In this document: positions 1 to 9,058 of the stretch, one piece after another | How positions within the stretch are numbered: the first letter of the stretch is position 1 | Layout of the letters: each line of letters starts with the position of its first letter | DNA from: Desulfobacterales bacterium | Lineage (GTDB): Bacteria; Desulfobacterota; Desulfobacteria; Desulfobacterales; JAHEIW01 | NCBI GenBank assembly: GCA_030145015.1 | Contig: JAQYWI010000092.1 | Coordinates: forward strand, 1-21,606 | Reading direction: 5' to 3' | DNA length: 21,606 bases | Translations under genes and position numbers: made by a program | Notes under the pieces: model-generated | Told to the model about the DNA's origin: nothing | Database searches by the model: none | What the model saw: the letters and a program-made list of their open reading frames with translations, nothing else

Positions 1-9
1 TCTACCCGT

Positions 10-47
10 CGAGAGCCTCCCTTCGAGAGCCTCCCTTCGAGAGCCTC
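10..47. repeat. 14-bp tandem repeat, about 2.7 copies
   Basis: The unit CGAGAGCCTCCCTT starts at 10 and 24 exactly, and a third partial copy of 10 bases starts at 38. It lies at the window edge, in a non-coding stretch before the M16 gene. No function is apparent; it may continue an array or the end of an element to the left. Confidence 0.7.
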
Positions 48-239
48 AGGGTCTAACGACTGGGTCGAACGATCCTATTCATAATAAAAGATGGAGCGCA
101 GCGACAGCATAATTTTAGGCATTTTGATCAGTTTTAATTTTAGCTCATTTGTTGCTATCATTTTTTTGGGTTTAAAACTTTATCATCGGGTGTTAAATGT
201 ATTTTTGAGATAGCTTCCAGTATTAAAGGAACTATGATT

Positions 240-3230
240 ATGAGCAAATTTGTGGATCCTAATAATTCAAACCTTCACCCGGGTGACAATGTTCGTAATT
301 ATTTGGCTAAGCGGGTTGTGCCGCTCGAGGGGATTCGTTCTTATTTTTATGATTTCGAGCATTTAAAAACCGGTGCGCGCCATATTCATGTCAGCAACAA
401 AGATGCGGAAAATACGTTCAGTGTTGCTTTTAAAACCGTACCGCTGAATTCGACCGGCGTTGCTCATATTCTTGAGCATACCGTCCTGTGCGGTTCCAAT
501 CAGTATCCAGTGCGCGATCCTTTCTTTTCGATGCTCAAAAGAAGCCTGAGCACCTTCATGAATGCCTTCACTGCCTCAGATTGGACCATGTATCCCTTCT
601 CCACACAGAATCAAAAAGACTATTACAACCTCATGGGCGTTTATTTGGATGCTGCTTTTTTCCCCACATTAGACGAGCTGAGTTTTAAGCAAGAGGGTCA
701 TCGTCTGGAAATTGAGGGCGATTTTAATGCAAATGATTCCGACCGGTTCCGGTTGGCCTATAAGGGTGTTGTCTACAATGAAATGAAAGGGGCCATGTCT
801 TCACCGGATCAGGTTATGGTTCGCTCGATTCAAAAAGAATTGTATCCTTCTACAACCTATCATTACAATTCCGGTGGTGATCCGGCGGAAATTCCATCAT
901 TGACCTACGCGCAACTCAAAGAATTCCATCGGCGCTATTATCACCCCAGCAACGCGTTTTTCTATACTTACGGTAATTTGCCCATAGCGGAAAGTCTGGC
1001 CGTTATCGAAGATACGGTTTTAAATAAATTTAAGCGCATCACTCCCGATACCGATGTGCCCTCACAATCGCGTTGGCGCAAGCCGCGGCGGGGCACATTT
1101 CCATATCCGTTCCAGACAAATGAGGATCCATCCAAAAAATGTCAGGTTTGCGTGGCATGGCTTACCGCGGATATTAAAGATGCCTTTGCTGTCCTGACGC
1201 TATCGTTGCTTGAACAGATTCTGCTGGGAAATTCCGCAGCGCCGCTTCGCAAAGCCCTCATAGACTCCGAGCTTGGATCCGCCATGTCTGATGGCAGCGG
1301 TTTTGACGCTGACAACCGGGATACGGCCTTTGTCAGCGGGTTAAAGGATGTTGAAAAGGATTCCGCCGAAAAAATCGAAGCCATCATCTTTGAGACGCTG
1401 ACCGATCTTGTCAATAATGGTATCGACAAACAATTGATTGATTCCGCCATTCACCAGATCGAGTTCCATCGCAAGGAGATAACCAACACACCGTATCCTT
1501 ATGGGATTAAACTTCTACTGGCATTTGCCGGCTCCTGGTTGCATGGCGGAGACCCCGTAAAGATTTTAAAATTTGATGATGATCTAAAAAAGCTGCGTGA
1601 CGTCATGAAACAGGAGCCTTTTTTCGAAAATCTGATTGAAAAATACTTGCTGACCAACTCCCATCGGATCCGGCTCACCATGGTACCGGATCAACAAATG
1701 GAGCAAAATGAAACGCTTCGCGTGCAGCGCCAATTGGAGAAAACCCAAAAAAGCCTGTCCCGTTCCAGAATTGAAAAAATCCGGCAGGATGCCAAAGCCT
1801 TGCAGCTTCGGCAGGAAACCGAAGATGATATATCCTGTCTGCCTACGTTACAAAGAGAAGATATTCCGCCTTTGGTTCCGATTGTTAAAGAAACAGCCTA
1901 TGACAGCGAGTCGGCGGTCACCATTTACAACCAGCCGACTTCCGGAATTTTTTATTTCGCCGCTTCGGCCGGAACCGGCGTCCTTTCCCGGGTGCTGGTT
2001 CCGTGGGTTCCGTTTTTTTGCTATGCCCTGACCCGGGCAGGTACTTCGTTACATGACTACGCCGAGGTGGCACGGCGGATCGATGCTTATACCGGCGGTA
2101 TCGGTGTAGCGACACATGCGCGGACAAGTTATGAACCGGACGGGAGCTGCTTGCCGTTTATTTCCTTTAACGGCAAATGTCTCGTCCGGAACCAGGAGAA
2201 GATGTTTGAACTCATCCAGGAGTTGATCGCTCACTTTGAGTTCCGCGACCATGCGCGCTTAAAAAGCCTGTTGAACGAATATCGTGCGGGTCTTCAATCC
2301 ATGATTGTGCACAACGGCCATCGGTTGGCCATCTCGGCCGCATCCAGAAACTTTTCACGCACACGTGCCCTGAGCGAATCCTGGAGCGGTATCCATCAGC
2401 TGAAAGTCATCAAGCGCCTAGCCGATAACCTCACCAACAAGAAAATGTCCGCATTGTGCCGGGATTTGACGGCTATCGGAAGCCAGCTCTTTGTCCGCAA
2501 CAATTTTCAGATGGCACTCATCGGAGAGGAAGGTAGCCTGCCGGCTGCCGGCGCTTCGGCTGCAGCTATTTTCGAACAGCTTGGAGGTGGTCAGACCGCC
2601 GGATTCGGCCCACCCGATATCAGCATGGATAATGAAATCCTGCGAGAAGGCTGGAGCACGTCAACAGCCGTATCGTTTGTGGCCCAGACCTTTGAGACGG
2701 TCCGCATGACCCATGCGGAAGCTCCGGCCCTGGCAGTTATCAGCAAGATCCTCCGATCCATGTATTTGCATCGTGAAATTCGGGAAAAAGGAGGGGCCTA
2801 TGGCGGATTTGCCATATACAGCCCGGAAGACGGACTGTTTGGTTTCGCCTCTTACCGGGACCCCCACCTTGTTGCGACCTTGAAGGTTTATGAGGGTGCC
2901 GCCGAGTTTGCCCGTGGCGGCAATTATTCCGATGAGGATGTTAAGGAGGCTGTTTTGCAGGTGTGCTCCGAAATTGATAAGCCGGATCCGCCGGGGCCGG
3001 CCGCCAGAAAAGCATTTTATCGCAAGATTGTTTGTTTGTCTGATGAAATTCGCAGTCAGTTTAAAACAAGATTGCTGTCTTTGACGCGTCGGGATGTCAG
3101 GCAGGCTGCCGAAAAATATTTTATCATCCCGCCCGAACAACAGGCAGTCGCCGTCGTTTCGAATGAAGAAAAACTAAAAGAAGCCAACCAGCAGTTGGCG
3201 GACCAGCCGCTCAAGCTTTATCAAATATGA
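240..3230 (+). CDS. M16 family zinc metallopeptidase (presequence protease PreP / M16C-like)
   Basis: This is a large clam-shaped zinc peptidase that degrades unfolded peptides inside a closed chamber. The inverted zinc motif HILEH lies at residues 76-80, and the third ligand is the Glu in VVYNEMKG at about 181. The second half carries the Arg/Tyr-type motif REKGGAYGG, which in M16 enzymes helps bind substrate. About 996 residues with both halves in one chain is the usual M16C length. I chose the second ATG (240) because the AAGGA at 226-230 is 9 nt from it but only 3 nt from the ATG at 234. No signal peptide is seen, so a cytoplasmic place is likely. It stands alone on the plus strand and converges with the peptide transporter operon. 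Substrate is unknown; a role in cleaning up peptides is inferred from the family. Confidence 0.93.
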   Translation: MSKFVDPNNSNLHPGDNVRNYLAKRVVPLEGIRSYFYDFEHLKTGARHIHVSNKDAENTFSVAFKTVPLNSTGVAHILEHTVLCGSNQYPVRDPFFSMLKRSLSTFMNAFTASDWTMYPFSTQNQKDYYNLMGVYLDAAFFPTLDELSFKQEGHRLEIEGDFNANDSDRFRLAYKGVVYNEMKGAMSSPDQVMVRSIQKELYPSTTYHYNSGGDPAEIPSLTYAQLKEFHRRYYHPSNAFFYTYGNLPIAESLAVIEDTVLNKFKRITPDTDVPSQSRWRKPRRGTFPYPFQTNEDPSKKCQVCVAWLTADIKDAFAVLTLSLLEQILLGNSAAPLRKALIDSELGSAMSDGSGFDADNRDTAFVSGLKDVEKDSAEKIEAIIFETLTDLVNNGIDKQLIDSAIHQIEFHRKEITNTPYPYGIKLLLAFAGSWLHGGDPVKILKFDDDLKKLRDVMKQEPFFENLIEKYLLTNSHRIRLTMVPDQQMEQNETLRVQRQLEKTQKSLSRSRIEKIRQDAKALQLRQETEDDISCLPTLQREDIPPLVPIVKETAYDSESAVTIYNQPTSGIFYFAASAGTGVLSRVLVPWVPFFCYALTRAGTSLHDYAEVARRIDAYTGGIGVATHARTSYEPDGSCLPFISFNGKCLVRNQEKMFELIQELIAHFEFRDHARLKSLLNEYRAGLQSMIVHNGHRLAISAASRNFSRTRALSESWSGIHQLKVIKRLADNLTNKKMSALCRDLTAIGSQLFVRNNFQMALIGEEGSLPAAGASAAAIFEQLGGGQTAGFGPPDISMDNEILREGWSTSTAVSFVAQTFETVRMTHAEAPALAVISKILRSMYLHREIREKGGAYGGFAIYSPEDGLFGFASYRDPHLVATLKVYEGAAEFARGGNYSDEDVKEAVLQVCSEIDKPDPPGPAARKAFYRKIVCLSDEIRSQFKTRLLSLTRRDVRQAAEKYFIIPPEQQAVAVVSNEEKLKEANQQLADQPLKLYQI

Positions 3231-3258
3231 TCAATCAAGGTTCAAGGTACAAAGATTT

Positions 3259-3445
3259 GTTAAATTAGTTTTATTTGTTTCATTGGTTGAATTAGTTGGC
3301 CGAAACAAATTCTAAATCCGAATGTTTCAATGACCAAAACAATACCATTAATATCATTGTTCAAGGCACGAACCTGTTTCGGTCATTTGAATTTTTGAAA
3401 TTCGGGATTGTTTCGACCCATTTTATTAAATCAGGCGGTTTTCGA
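3259..3445. repeat. Intergenic period-9 repeat plus imperfect inverted repeat (copy A)
   Basis: The spacer between the converging M16 and dppF genes is almost filled by repeats. At 3259-3294 four 9-base units of the form GTTNNATTN follow each other (GTTAAATTA, GTTTTATTT, GTTTCATTG, GTTGAATTA) and run into GTTGGCC. From 3297 to 3334 the sequence forms an imperfect inverted repeat with 3382-3420. The segment 3418-3437 is found again, in inverse orientation, at 6870-6890. No open frame here looks like a gene. Confidence 0.6.
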
Positions 3446-3528
3446 TATTCGATTTTGATTCTACTAAAAAGCACATAATTTCAAAGAAAATATTTAGCCA
3501 TAGAAGTCACATAATTATTTAAAGAAAC

Positions 3529-4512
3529 TTAGAGGCCCTTGCCTTCATCGAGCCAGCAGGCGACAAAATGTTGTGATGTTGCTTCTATAAGGGGAGGCCG
3601 TTCAGCCCGGCAGCGGTCAAATGCATGTGAACAGCGGGGATGGAATGCACAGCCGGAGGGCGGATCGATGGGGCTGGGCACATCTCCCGCTATCGGAAAC
3701 GGTTCGGTTTTGCAATGGGGATCCGGCATGGGTACGGCCTGCAATAAAGCCGCAGTGTAAGGGTGACGCGGTGAGACACTGAACTTCTCTGCCGGTGCCA
3801 GTTCCACGATAGTTCCAAGATACATAACTGCGATTCGGTCACTGACGTGTTCGACCACACTCAGGTCATGGGAAATAAAAACATAGGATAGATTGAATTC
3901 GTGTTTAAGGTCCTGCATTAAATTGATGATCTGGGCTTGAATGGATACATCCAGGGCGCTGACCGGCTCATCAGCGACAATGAGCTCCGGCTGTACGCAT
4001 AAGGCACGTGCAATTCCGATGCGTTGGCGCTGTCCCCCTGAAAATTCGTGGGGATATTTGTCCAGATCTTCGGGCTGCATGCCCACCTTTTCTAAAAGCT
4101 CGGCGGCAACTTTCCGTCGCTGGTTTTTTGGCAGACGTTTAATTGCATACAGCGGCTCGGTGATGATGGTGTCCACTTTCATTCGTGGATCCAGACTGGA
4201 GTACGGATCCTGGAATATGATCTGCATGCGGCGTCGCAGTCGCCGCATTTGATTGGCGCTCAGTGACTGGAAATTTTGGCCATCAAATTCGATATCACCG
4301 CCACCGGGTTCGATTAATCCAAGAATCAACCGACCCAGGGTGGTTTTGCCGCAGCCGGATTCACCGACAAGCGCAAATGTTTCACCCCGCGAGATCGCAA
4401 AAGACACGCCGTCCACGGCCCGGACACGGGCGTGCCGTCTGGCCAACAAACCACCGGCGAGCGGGAATTCCTTTACCAAATCGCTGACCTTTAACAGCGG
4501 AACTTCAGCCAC
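3529..4512 (-). CDS. dppF: Peptide ABC transporter ATP-binding protein (DppF/OppF type)
   Basis: Second ATPase of a dipeptide/oligopeptide importer; it powers substrate passage through DppB/DppC from the cytoplasmic face. Walker A GESGCGKT is at about residues 50-57, the ABC signature FSGGQRQR at 157-164, and Walker B LIVADEP at 177-183, followed by the oligopeptide C-terminal region. The frame stays open up to 4689, but that start would overlap dppD by 185 bases. A GTG at 4510-4512 with GGAGGAG just upstream overlaps the dppD stop by 8 bases and gives 327 residues, the family's normal length, so I use it. Four C-terminal cysteines have the spacing C-x5-C-x6-C-x17-C (about 288-319), the same as in the neighbouring dppD product. 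Substrate specificity cannot be read from the ATPase. Confidence 0.93.
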   Translation of the reverse strand: MAEVPLLKVSDLVKEFPLAGGLLARRHARVRAVDGVSFAISRGETFALVGESGCGKTTLGRLILGLIEPGGGDIEFDGQNFQSLSANQMRRLRRRMQIIFQDPYSSLDPRMKVDTIITEPLYAIKRLPKNQRRKVAAELLEKVGMQPEDLDKYPHEFSGGQRQRIGIARALCVQPELIVADEPVSALDVSIQAQIINLMQDLKHEFNLSYVFISHDLSVVEHVSDRIAVMYLGTIVELAPAEKFSVSPRHPYTAALLQAVPMPDPHCKTEPFPIAGDVPSPIDPPSGCAFHPRCSHAFDRCRAERPPLIEATSQHFVACWLDEGKGL

Positions 4513-5512
4513 TTTGTCTCCTCCGCTCGGGGTGATGTTTAAGCCAGCAGCGTGCGCGTTGGCCTGGACGAATTTGGAAAAGCTGCGGTTGCTGTTCTTG
4601 ACAGATTTCAAAAACGTAAGAACAGCGATCGGCAAATTTACATCCGATGATCTTCTCAGTCGTTGATGGGACGGTGCCGGGGATTTCATTCAGCCGGGCC
4701 GCACCGCCCCTGAGACGATCGCCCAAGCGAGGCATGGATTTGAGAAGCCCCTGGGTATATGGATGAAACGGTTGATCAAAGATGTCAATTATACGGCCTT
4801 CTTCGACGATCTGGCCGGCATACATCACCAGGACCCGTGTCGCTATCTGGGCCACAACACCGAGATCATGAGTGATCAGCAGCAAAGACGAATTCAGTTC
4901 CGCTTTGAGCTCTAACATGAGCGCAAGAATCTGAGCCTGAATAGTGACATCTAAAGCGGTTGTCGGTTCATCGGCAATAAGCATTTTAGGCCGGCATATC
5001 ATGGCCATGGCGATCATTACCCGCTGACGCATGCCCCCGGAGAGCTGATGCGGATAATCACCAAGTCGATCGCGGGCAGCCGGGATTTTGACATGTTCAA
5101 GCCAGGCGGCGGCCTCGGCCAATGCTTCTGATTTGGAGAGCCCCTTATGGACGATCAGCGGCTCGGCTACCTGACGGCCGATGGACAGAACCGGGTTTAG
5201 GGATGTCATGGGCTCCTGGAAGATCATTGAGATGTCACGGCCACGAATCCGGCGTAACTTTTCAGGGTTCAAACCGAGCAGATCCTGATTTTCAAACTGA
5301 ATGCGGCCGCACTCGATTTGACCCGGCGGAGAAGGGATTAAACTTAAAATGCTCAAGGCGGTCACGCTTTTGCCGCACCCGGATTCACCCACCAGTCCCA
5401 GCGTCTCACCGGCAGCCAGATCAAAACTGACACCATCCACCGCCCGGGTAATCCCCGCGGGAATTTGAAATTGGACGGATAAATTGTTTACCTTCAGAAT
5501 GTTATGGTTCAT
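4505..5512 (-). CDS. dppD: Peptide ABC transporter ATP-binding protein (DppD/OppD type)
   Basis: First ATPase of the importer, forming a heterodimer with the dppF product. Walker A GESGCGKS is at residues 42-49, signature LSGGMRQR at 157-164, and Walker B MLIADEP at 177-183, with the switch His in LLLITHDLG. The 335 residues are standard. C-terminal cysteines at 291, 297, 304 and 322 match the pattern that binds a [4Fe-4S] cluster in at least one structurally studied Dpp ATPase; a cluster here is inferred. The ATG at 5510-5512 follows AAGGCG and lies 6 nt past the M20 stop codon, so M20-dppD-dppF are transcribed and probably translated in close coupling. Confidence 0.94.
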   Translation of the reverse strand: MNHNILKVNNLSVQFQIPAGITRAVDGVSFDLAAGETLGLVGESGCGKSVTALSILSLIPSPPGQIECGRIQFENQDLLGLNPEKLRRIRGRDISMIFQEPMTSLNPVLSIGRQVAEPLIVHKGLSKSEALAEAAAWLEHVKIPAARDRLGDYPHQLSGGMRQRVMIAMAMICRPKMLIADEPTTALDVTIQAQILALMLELKAELNSSLLLITHDLGVVAQIATRVLVMYAGQIVEEGRIIDIFDQPFHPYTQGLLKSMPRLGDRLRGGAARLNEIPGTVPSTTEKIIGCKFADRCSYVFEICQEQQPQLFQIRPGQRARCWLKHHPERRRQSG

Positions 5513-5518
5513 GTCGCC

Positions 5519-6793
5519 TTATCCGGCAAAGAGATAATGCAGCGCCGTCAGTGCATACACTTTGGCTATTTCAACAAGCTGATCCAGATCGATCCATTCA
5601 TCTATCTGATGCGGGACCTGACGGTCTCCGGCACCCATGGTGACAATGGGTATGTTTTTAAAGGCCCATAGAAAGGTTCCATCGGTGGCGCCCGGCACAC
5701 CGGCATAAACAGGACTTTTCCCGGTAAGCCATCGGGTGGCCGAATCGGCCGCTTTAACCACAGGCTCAGATCGGTCGGTAAATGTACAGGGCCTATCCGT
5801 TAAAATTTCGACCTGAACTGCAAGATTATAGTCACGCTGCAACTTGAGGAGGCCATCATATTCTTTGTAACACTCCCTGACTCGGCGCTCTATTCTTAAT
5901 GCCAGCGCCTTGAGATCAGCGATAATCTTTTCGTGAGACTGCCGGGGTGTTGTGCGGATATCTACCAGCACCTTGGCCTCACGGGGCATGACGTTGAGCT
6001 GGGGGGTACCCGTCACAGGCGCCTGGATTACGGTTGGTGTAACACTGGGCCAGCCTAAATCGTCATCCCGTCCGACAGTGGTTGCCGCCGTTTTTTCCAG
6101 CTCGTGTAAACCGTCAATGAGCTGCGCGATCGCCGGCGCGCAGCTCAGACCGGAAAGCGGCATGGCGCCATGGCTCATTCGGCCGGTAATCAGGTAGCAG
6201 GCGCGAATGGCACCTTTTTGGGCAGTACAGATCATACCGTCTTGGGGCTCGCAGATCACAGCGGCTGTTATCTTATCGGCATGACCCCTTTTGATAAAAT
6301 CCCTGACACCCAGCATCCGGTCTTCTTCGTCACACAGAACACCCCCGATGACCGCGCCAGCGAGTTCAACCGCACAGGCCTTTAAGGCTTTCATCGCAAT
6401 CAGCATGGCGGCCAGGTTGCCTTTGGTATCATTGGCCCCGCGGCCATACATCCGGCGGCCGACAATTTCAGCCCCAAATGGATCATATTTCCAGGCCGAC
6501 AGATCTCCCGGGGTCACGACATCGGTATGGCCTTCAAACATCAGGGTGCGTTTTCCTGATCCGGCCGGCCCGCCGATGATGATGTTCGGTCGGTTCGGGG
6601 CGACTTGATCGACTTGAATATCGAAACCCTGCGTTTGGGCCCAATCTGCAACCTTTTCAGCGACAGCCTGTTCACTGGTGCCGGCCTGCGGGTCCCACAC
6701 TGAATTGATTCGCACCAGATCAGCCGTCAGTTGAATCAATTCGTCCGGATCGATTTTGTTTAATACCATGTTGATGATTTCTGTGGGTATCAT
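5519..6793 (-). CDS. M20 family metallohydrolase (ArgE/DapE/CPG2-like peptidase or deacylase)
   Basis: Two-metal amidohydrolase of the group that includes acetylornithine deacetylase, succinyl-DAP desuccinylase and carboxypeptidase G2. Visible metal and catalytic residues are His89 and Asp91 in FEGHTDVV, Asp122 in GRGANDTKG, Glu156/Glu157 in LCDEED, the Glu in CEPQDG, and a late His in QVPHQID. A lid/dimerisation insertion lies between. The 424 residues are normal. The start ATG has only a weak ribosome site; an internal ATG (residue 9) is an alternative. It is embedded between the permease and ATPase genes of the peptide importer, so it probably hydrolyses imported dipeptides or N-acylated amino acids in the cytoplasm. 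The exact substrate cannot be told. Confidence 0.9.
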   Translation of the reverse strand: MIPTEIINMVLNKIDPDELIQLTADLVRINSVWDPQAGTSEQAVAEKVADWAQTQGFDIQVDQVAPNRPNIIIGGPAGSGKRTLMFEGHTDVVTPGDLSAWKYDPFGAEIVGRRMYGRGANDTKGNLAAMLIAMKALKACAVELAGAVIGGVLCDEEDRMLGVRDFIKRGHADKITAAVICEPQDGMICTAQKGAIRACYLITGRMSHGAMPLSGLSCAPAIAQLIDGLHELEKTAATTVGRDDDLGWPSVTPTVIQAPVTGTPQLNVMPREAKVLVDIRTTPRQSHEKIIADLKALALRIERRVRECYKEYDGLLKLQRDYNLAVQVEILTDRPCTFTDRSEPVVKAADSATRWLTGKSPVYAGVPGATDGTFLWAFKNIPIVTMGAGDRQVPHQIDEWIDLDQLVEIAKVYALTALHYLFAG

Positions 6794-6849
6794 AGCCGCT
6801 ACTCATAATTAAGCCGTGAAATTATACTTTTTGAAAACAAGGTTTGTTA

Positions 6850-7045
6850 AAAATCCGAAATCCGAATGTCGCCTGATTTAATAAAATTGGCCGAAACAAA
6901 TTCAAAATTCGAATGTTCAAATGTTCAAAACCGACTCAGTTATTTTAGCCATTAATGAGAATACGTGAATTCTTTTGTTTTGGATTTTGAATTTTTGGTC
7001 ATTCGAGATTGTTTCGAGTTTCGGATTTCGAATTTCGGATTTATA
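6850..7045. repeat. Imperfect inverted-repeat element (copy B) inside the operon
   Basis: The 298-base spacer between dppC and the M20 gene is AT-rich and largely palindromic. The AAATCCGAAATCCGAA stretch near 6851 pairs with about 7021-7042, and the part starting GGCCGAAACAAATTC (6889) pairs imperfectly with about 6986-7020. The segment 6870-6890 is the reverse complement of 3418-3437 apart from one or two changes, so copies A and B are members of one family in opposite orientation. No gene is seen in the spacer. Confidence 0.6.
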
Positions 7046-7091
7046 TTCAACTCCATAGATTCATTTTTTTAAACGAAATTGCACATAACTT

Positions 7092-7916
7092 TTAACGGAC
7101 TCTTACCATCTTCGGATCCAGCGTATCTCTCAGTCCATCTCCCAGCAGATTAAATCCAAGTACTGCCCAGGCGATCGCTGCGCCGGGGAAAATTGCCATC
7201 CAGGGCGACAGAGACATAAAGGTCTGGGCTTCATTTAGCATTCGGCCCCACGAGGCGTGCGGAGGCTGGGTTCCCAATCCCAGATAGCTGAGACCGGCCT
7301 CCGCCAGAATCGCCACTGCAAACTGGATGGTCCCCTGGATGATCAAAGGCGATAAAATATTCGGTAAAACATGTCGCCGGGTAATGGCCCACTCACTCAT
7401 CCCGGCGGCCCGGGCAGCCACGATAAATTCCCTTTCCCAGATGCTCAACGCGACCGCGCGGGTCAACCGGGCAAATACCGGTATATAGAATATGCCGATC
7501 GCCAGCATGGCATTGATCATCGAAGGGCCCAGAATGGAGGTGATCAGAATCGCGGTAAGCACCGCCGGAAAAGCGAACAGGAGATCGGAGAAGCGCATGA
7601 TGGTTTCGTCCACCAGTCGGCGGTAATAGGCGGAGGCAAGCCCCAGCGCGACTCCGATCGTCAAGCCGATGGTCACCGTCACCAGTCCCACGATGATGGA
7701 GTTTACCGCCCCGACCATAACGCGTGAAAAGATATCCCGGCCATACTGGTCGGTACCCAGGGGATGGCTGATGGATGGACCTTGCAGCCGATGGCGCGGG
7801 TCCATTTTATTGGCATCATACGGCGTCCAGGCAAGGCTGAGGGCCGCCATCAGGATGATCACCACGGATAAAATAAAACCGACGGTGAAGTTCAGATTTT
7901 TAAAGAAGCGTTTCAT
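7092..7916 (-). CDS. dppC: Peptide ABC transporter permease (DppC type)
   Basis: Inner-membrane permease with an N-terminal transmembrane segment (about 11-30), the family motif GTDQYGRD at 54-61, further hydrophobic segments, and the cytoplasmic coupling (EAA) loop at about 165-186 that docks on the ATPases. The 274 residues are typical. The start ATG overlaps the dppB stop as ATGA, and no strong ribosome site is visible, which points to translational coupling with dppB. It is followed by a 298-base repeat-filled spacer before the M20 gene. Confidence 0.93.
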   Translation of the reverse strand: MKRFFKNLNFTVGFILSVVIILMAALSLAWTPYDANKMDPRHRLQGPSISHPLGTDQYGRDIFSRVMVGAVNSIIVGLVTVTIGLTIGVALGLASAYYRRLVDETIMRFSDLLFAFPAVLTAILITSILGPSMINAMLAIGIFYIPVFARLTRAVALSIWEREFIVAARAAGMSEWAITRRHVLPNILSPLIIQGTIQFAVAILAEAGLSYLGLGTQPPHASWGRMLNEAQTFMSLSPWMAIFPGAAIAWAVLGFNLLGDGLRDTLDPKMVRVR

Positions 7917-8857
7917 TTAAATTCAATTCTGGGATCCAGGCTGGCATAGCAAAGATCGACGACAAAGTTAACCACGACCACGGCGGCGGCCATAACCAAA
8001 ACGATGTCTCTGACCACCGGCAGATCGCGTTGGCCGATCGCGTGAAAAACCAATCTGCCCATGCCGGGCAGGGAATAAACATTTTCAATAATAATTGCGC
8101 CGGCGAGAAGCTGCCCCAGTTGCAGCCCGAGTATGGTCAACACGGGTATCATCGCATTTTTCAAGGCATGAACATAGATGACGGTTGTCTCCTTGAGGCC
8201 TTTGGCTCTGGCAGTCCGGATGTAGTCTTCTCTCAGAACTTCGAGCATCGATGAGCGCGTTATGCGTGCCAGGATCGAAGCCCGAATGACTCCCAGCGCA
8301 AATGCCGGCAATAGCAGTGCTTTTAATGAGCCCCAAAAATCAGCTGTCCAACCGGGAAAACCTCCGGCAGAAAAGAATCCCCATTGGACCGATAGTAACA
8401 GAATCAGCAAAATACCCAGCCAGAACTCCGGTGTTGCCAGACCCAGCTGGGTGAAAAACATCACCGTTACATCGCCCGGGCGATTCTGGTGGCGGGCCGC
8501 ATAGATGCCCAATGGAATCGACAGAACAACCGCAAAGACCATCGCCAGCAGGGCCAACGGACCGGTAACGGCCAGGCTGGAAAGAATCAATTCAGAGACC
8601 GGCATGTCATAATTGATGGAGCGGTTGCCCCGGCCGGTGATGATATTGCCGATCCAACCGGTATATTGGGCAAAAAATGATTTATCCAGACCCAGTTCGG
8701 CGCGCAGGTTTGCCAGTGTTTCGGGGGTCGCATTAATACCTAAAATGATTTGGGCGGGGTCTCCAGGTAGAACAAAAAGCACTGAAAAAACCGCAATAGA
8801 GACCAAAAAAAGCAGAATCAAAAGGGTTATCAGTTTTTTAAGCAGGTAGCGAGTCAT
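7913..8857 (-). CDS. dppB: Peptide ABC transporter permease (DppB type)
   Basis: Partner permease of dppC. It begins with the typical N-terminal helix and LPGDPA motif (about 30-35), contains the long periplasmic segment characteristic of DppB/OppB proteins, several more membrane helices, and the EAA coupling loop at about 211-236. Length 314 is normal. The start is ATG at 8855-8857 with a poor ribosome site, and about 200 bases of repeat sequence separate it from dppA. It ends in a 4-base overlap with dppC. Confidence 0.93.
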   Translation of the reverse strand: MTRYLLKKLITLLILLFLVSIAVFSVLFVLPGDPAQIILGINATPETLANLRAELGLDKSFFAQYTGWIGNIITGRGNRSINYDMPVSELILSSLAVTGPLALLAMVFAVVLSIPLGIYAARHQNRPGDVTVMFFTQLGLATPEFWLGILLILLLSVQWGFFSAGGFPGWTADFWGSLKALLLPAFALGVIRASILARITRSSMLEVLREDYIRTARAKGLKETTVIYVHALKNAMIPVLTILGLQLGQLLAGAIIIENVYSLPGMGRLVFHAIGQRDLPVVRDIVLVMAAAVVVVNFVVDLCYASLDPRIEFK

Positions 8858-8936
8858 GGATACTCATGGTCAACTGAAATTTCAACAGTCAAAGGCGCGG
8901 CACCGGTCGCACTATTTTTATGAGGTGCGTTTTTGC

Positions 8937-9016
8937 GTTACGCGTTACGAGTTGCGCGTTGGAAGAATGAAATCTGTTAAGTCCCTATCATCAACTCGCA
9001 ACCCGCAACTCGCAAC
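8937..9016. repeat. Period-7 inverted repeat between dppA and dppB
   Basis: The left arm, 8937-8961, is three and a half heptads of the form GTTRCGN. The right arm, 8992-9016, is the complementary heptad series CAACYCG. The arms match at 20 of 25 positions with a loop of 30 bases. Outside them, GGAAG/CTTCC and AATGAAATC/GATTTCATT add further short complementary pairs. It could fold into a strong RNA hairpin between binding-protein and permease genes. Confidence 0.7.
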
Positions 9017-9058
9017 ATTTACGATTTCATTGCAACCCGGCTTCCAATTAAGAGTTGC

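Noticed and set aside
4513..4689. Longer dppF start at 4689
   Set aside because: It would overlap dppD by 185 bases and add 59 residues unlike the family; the GTG at 4512 has a strong ribosome site and the usual short overlap.
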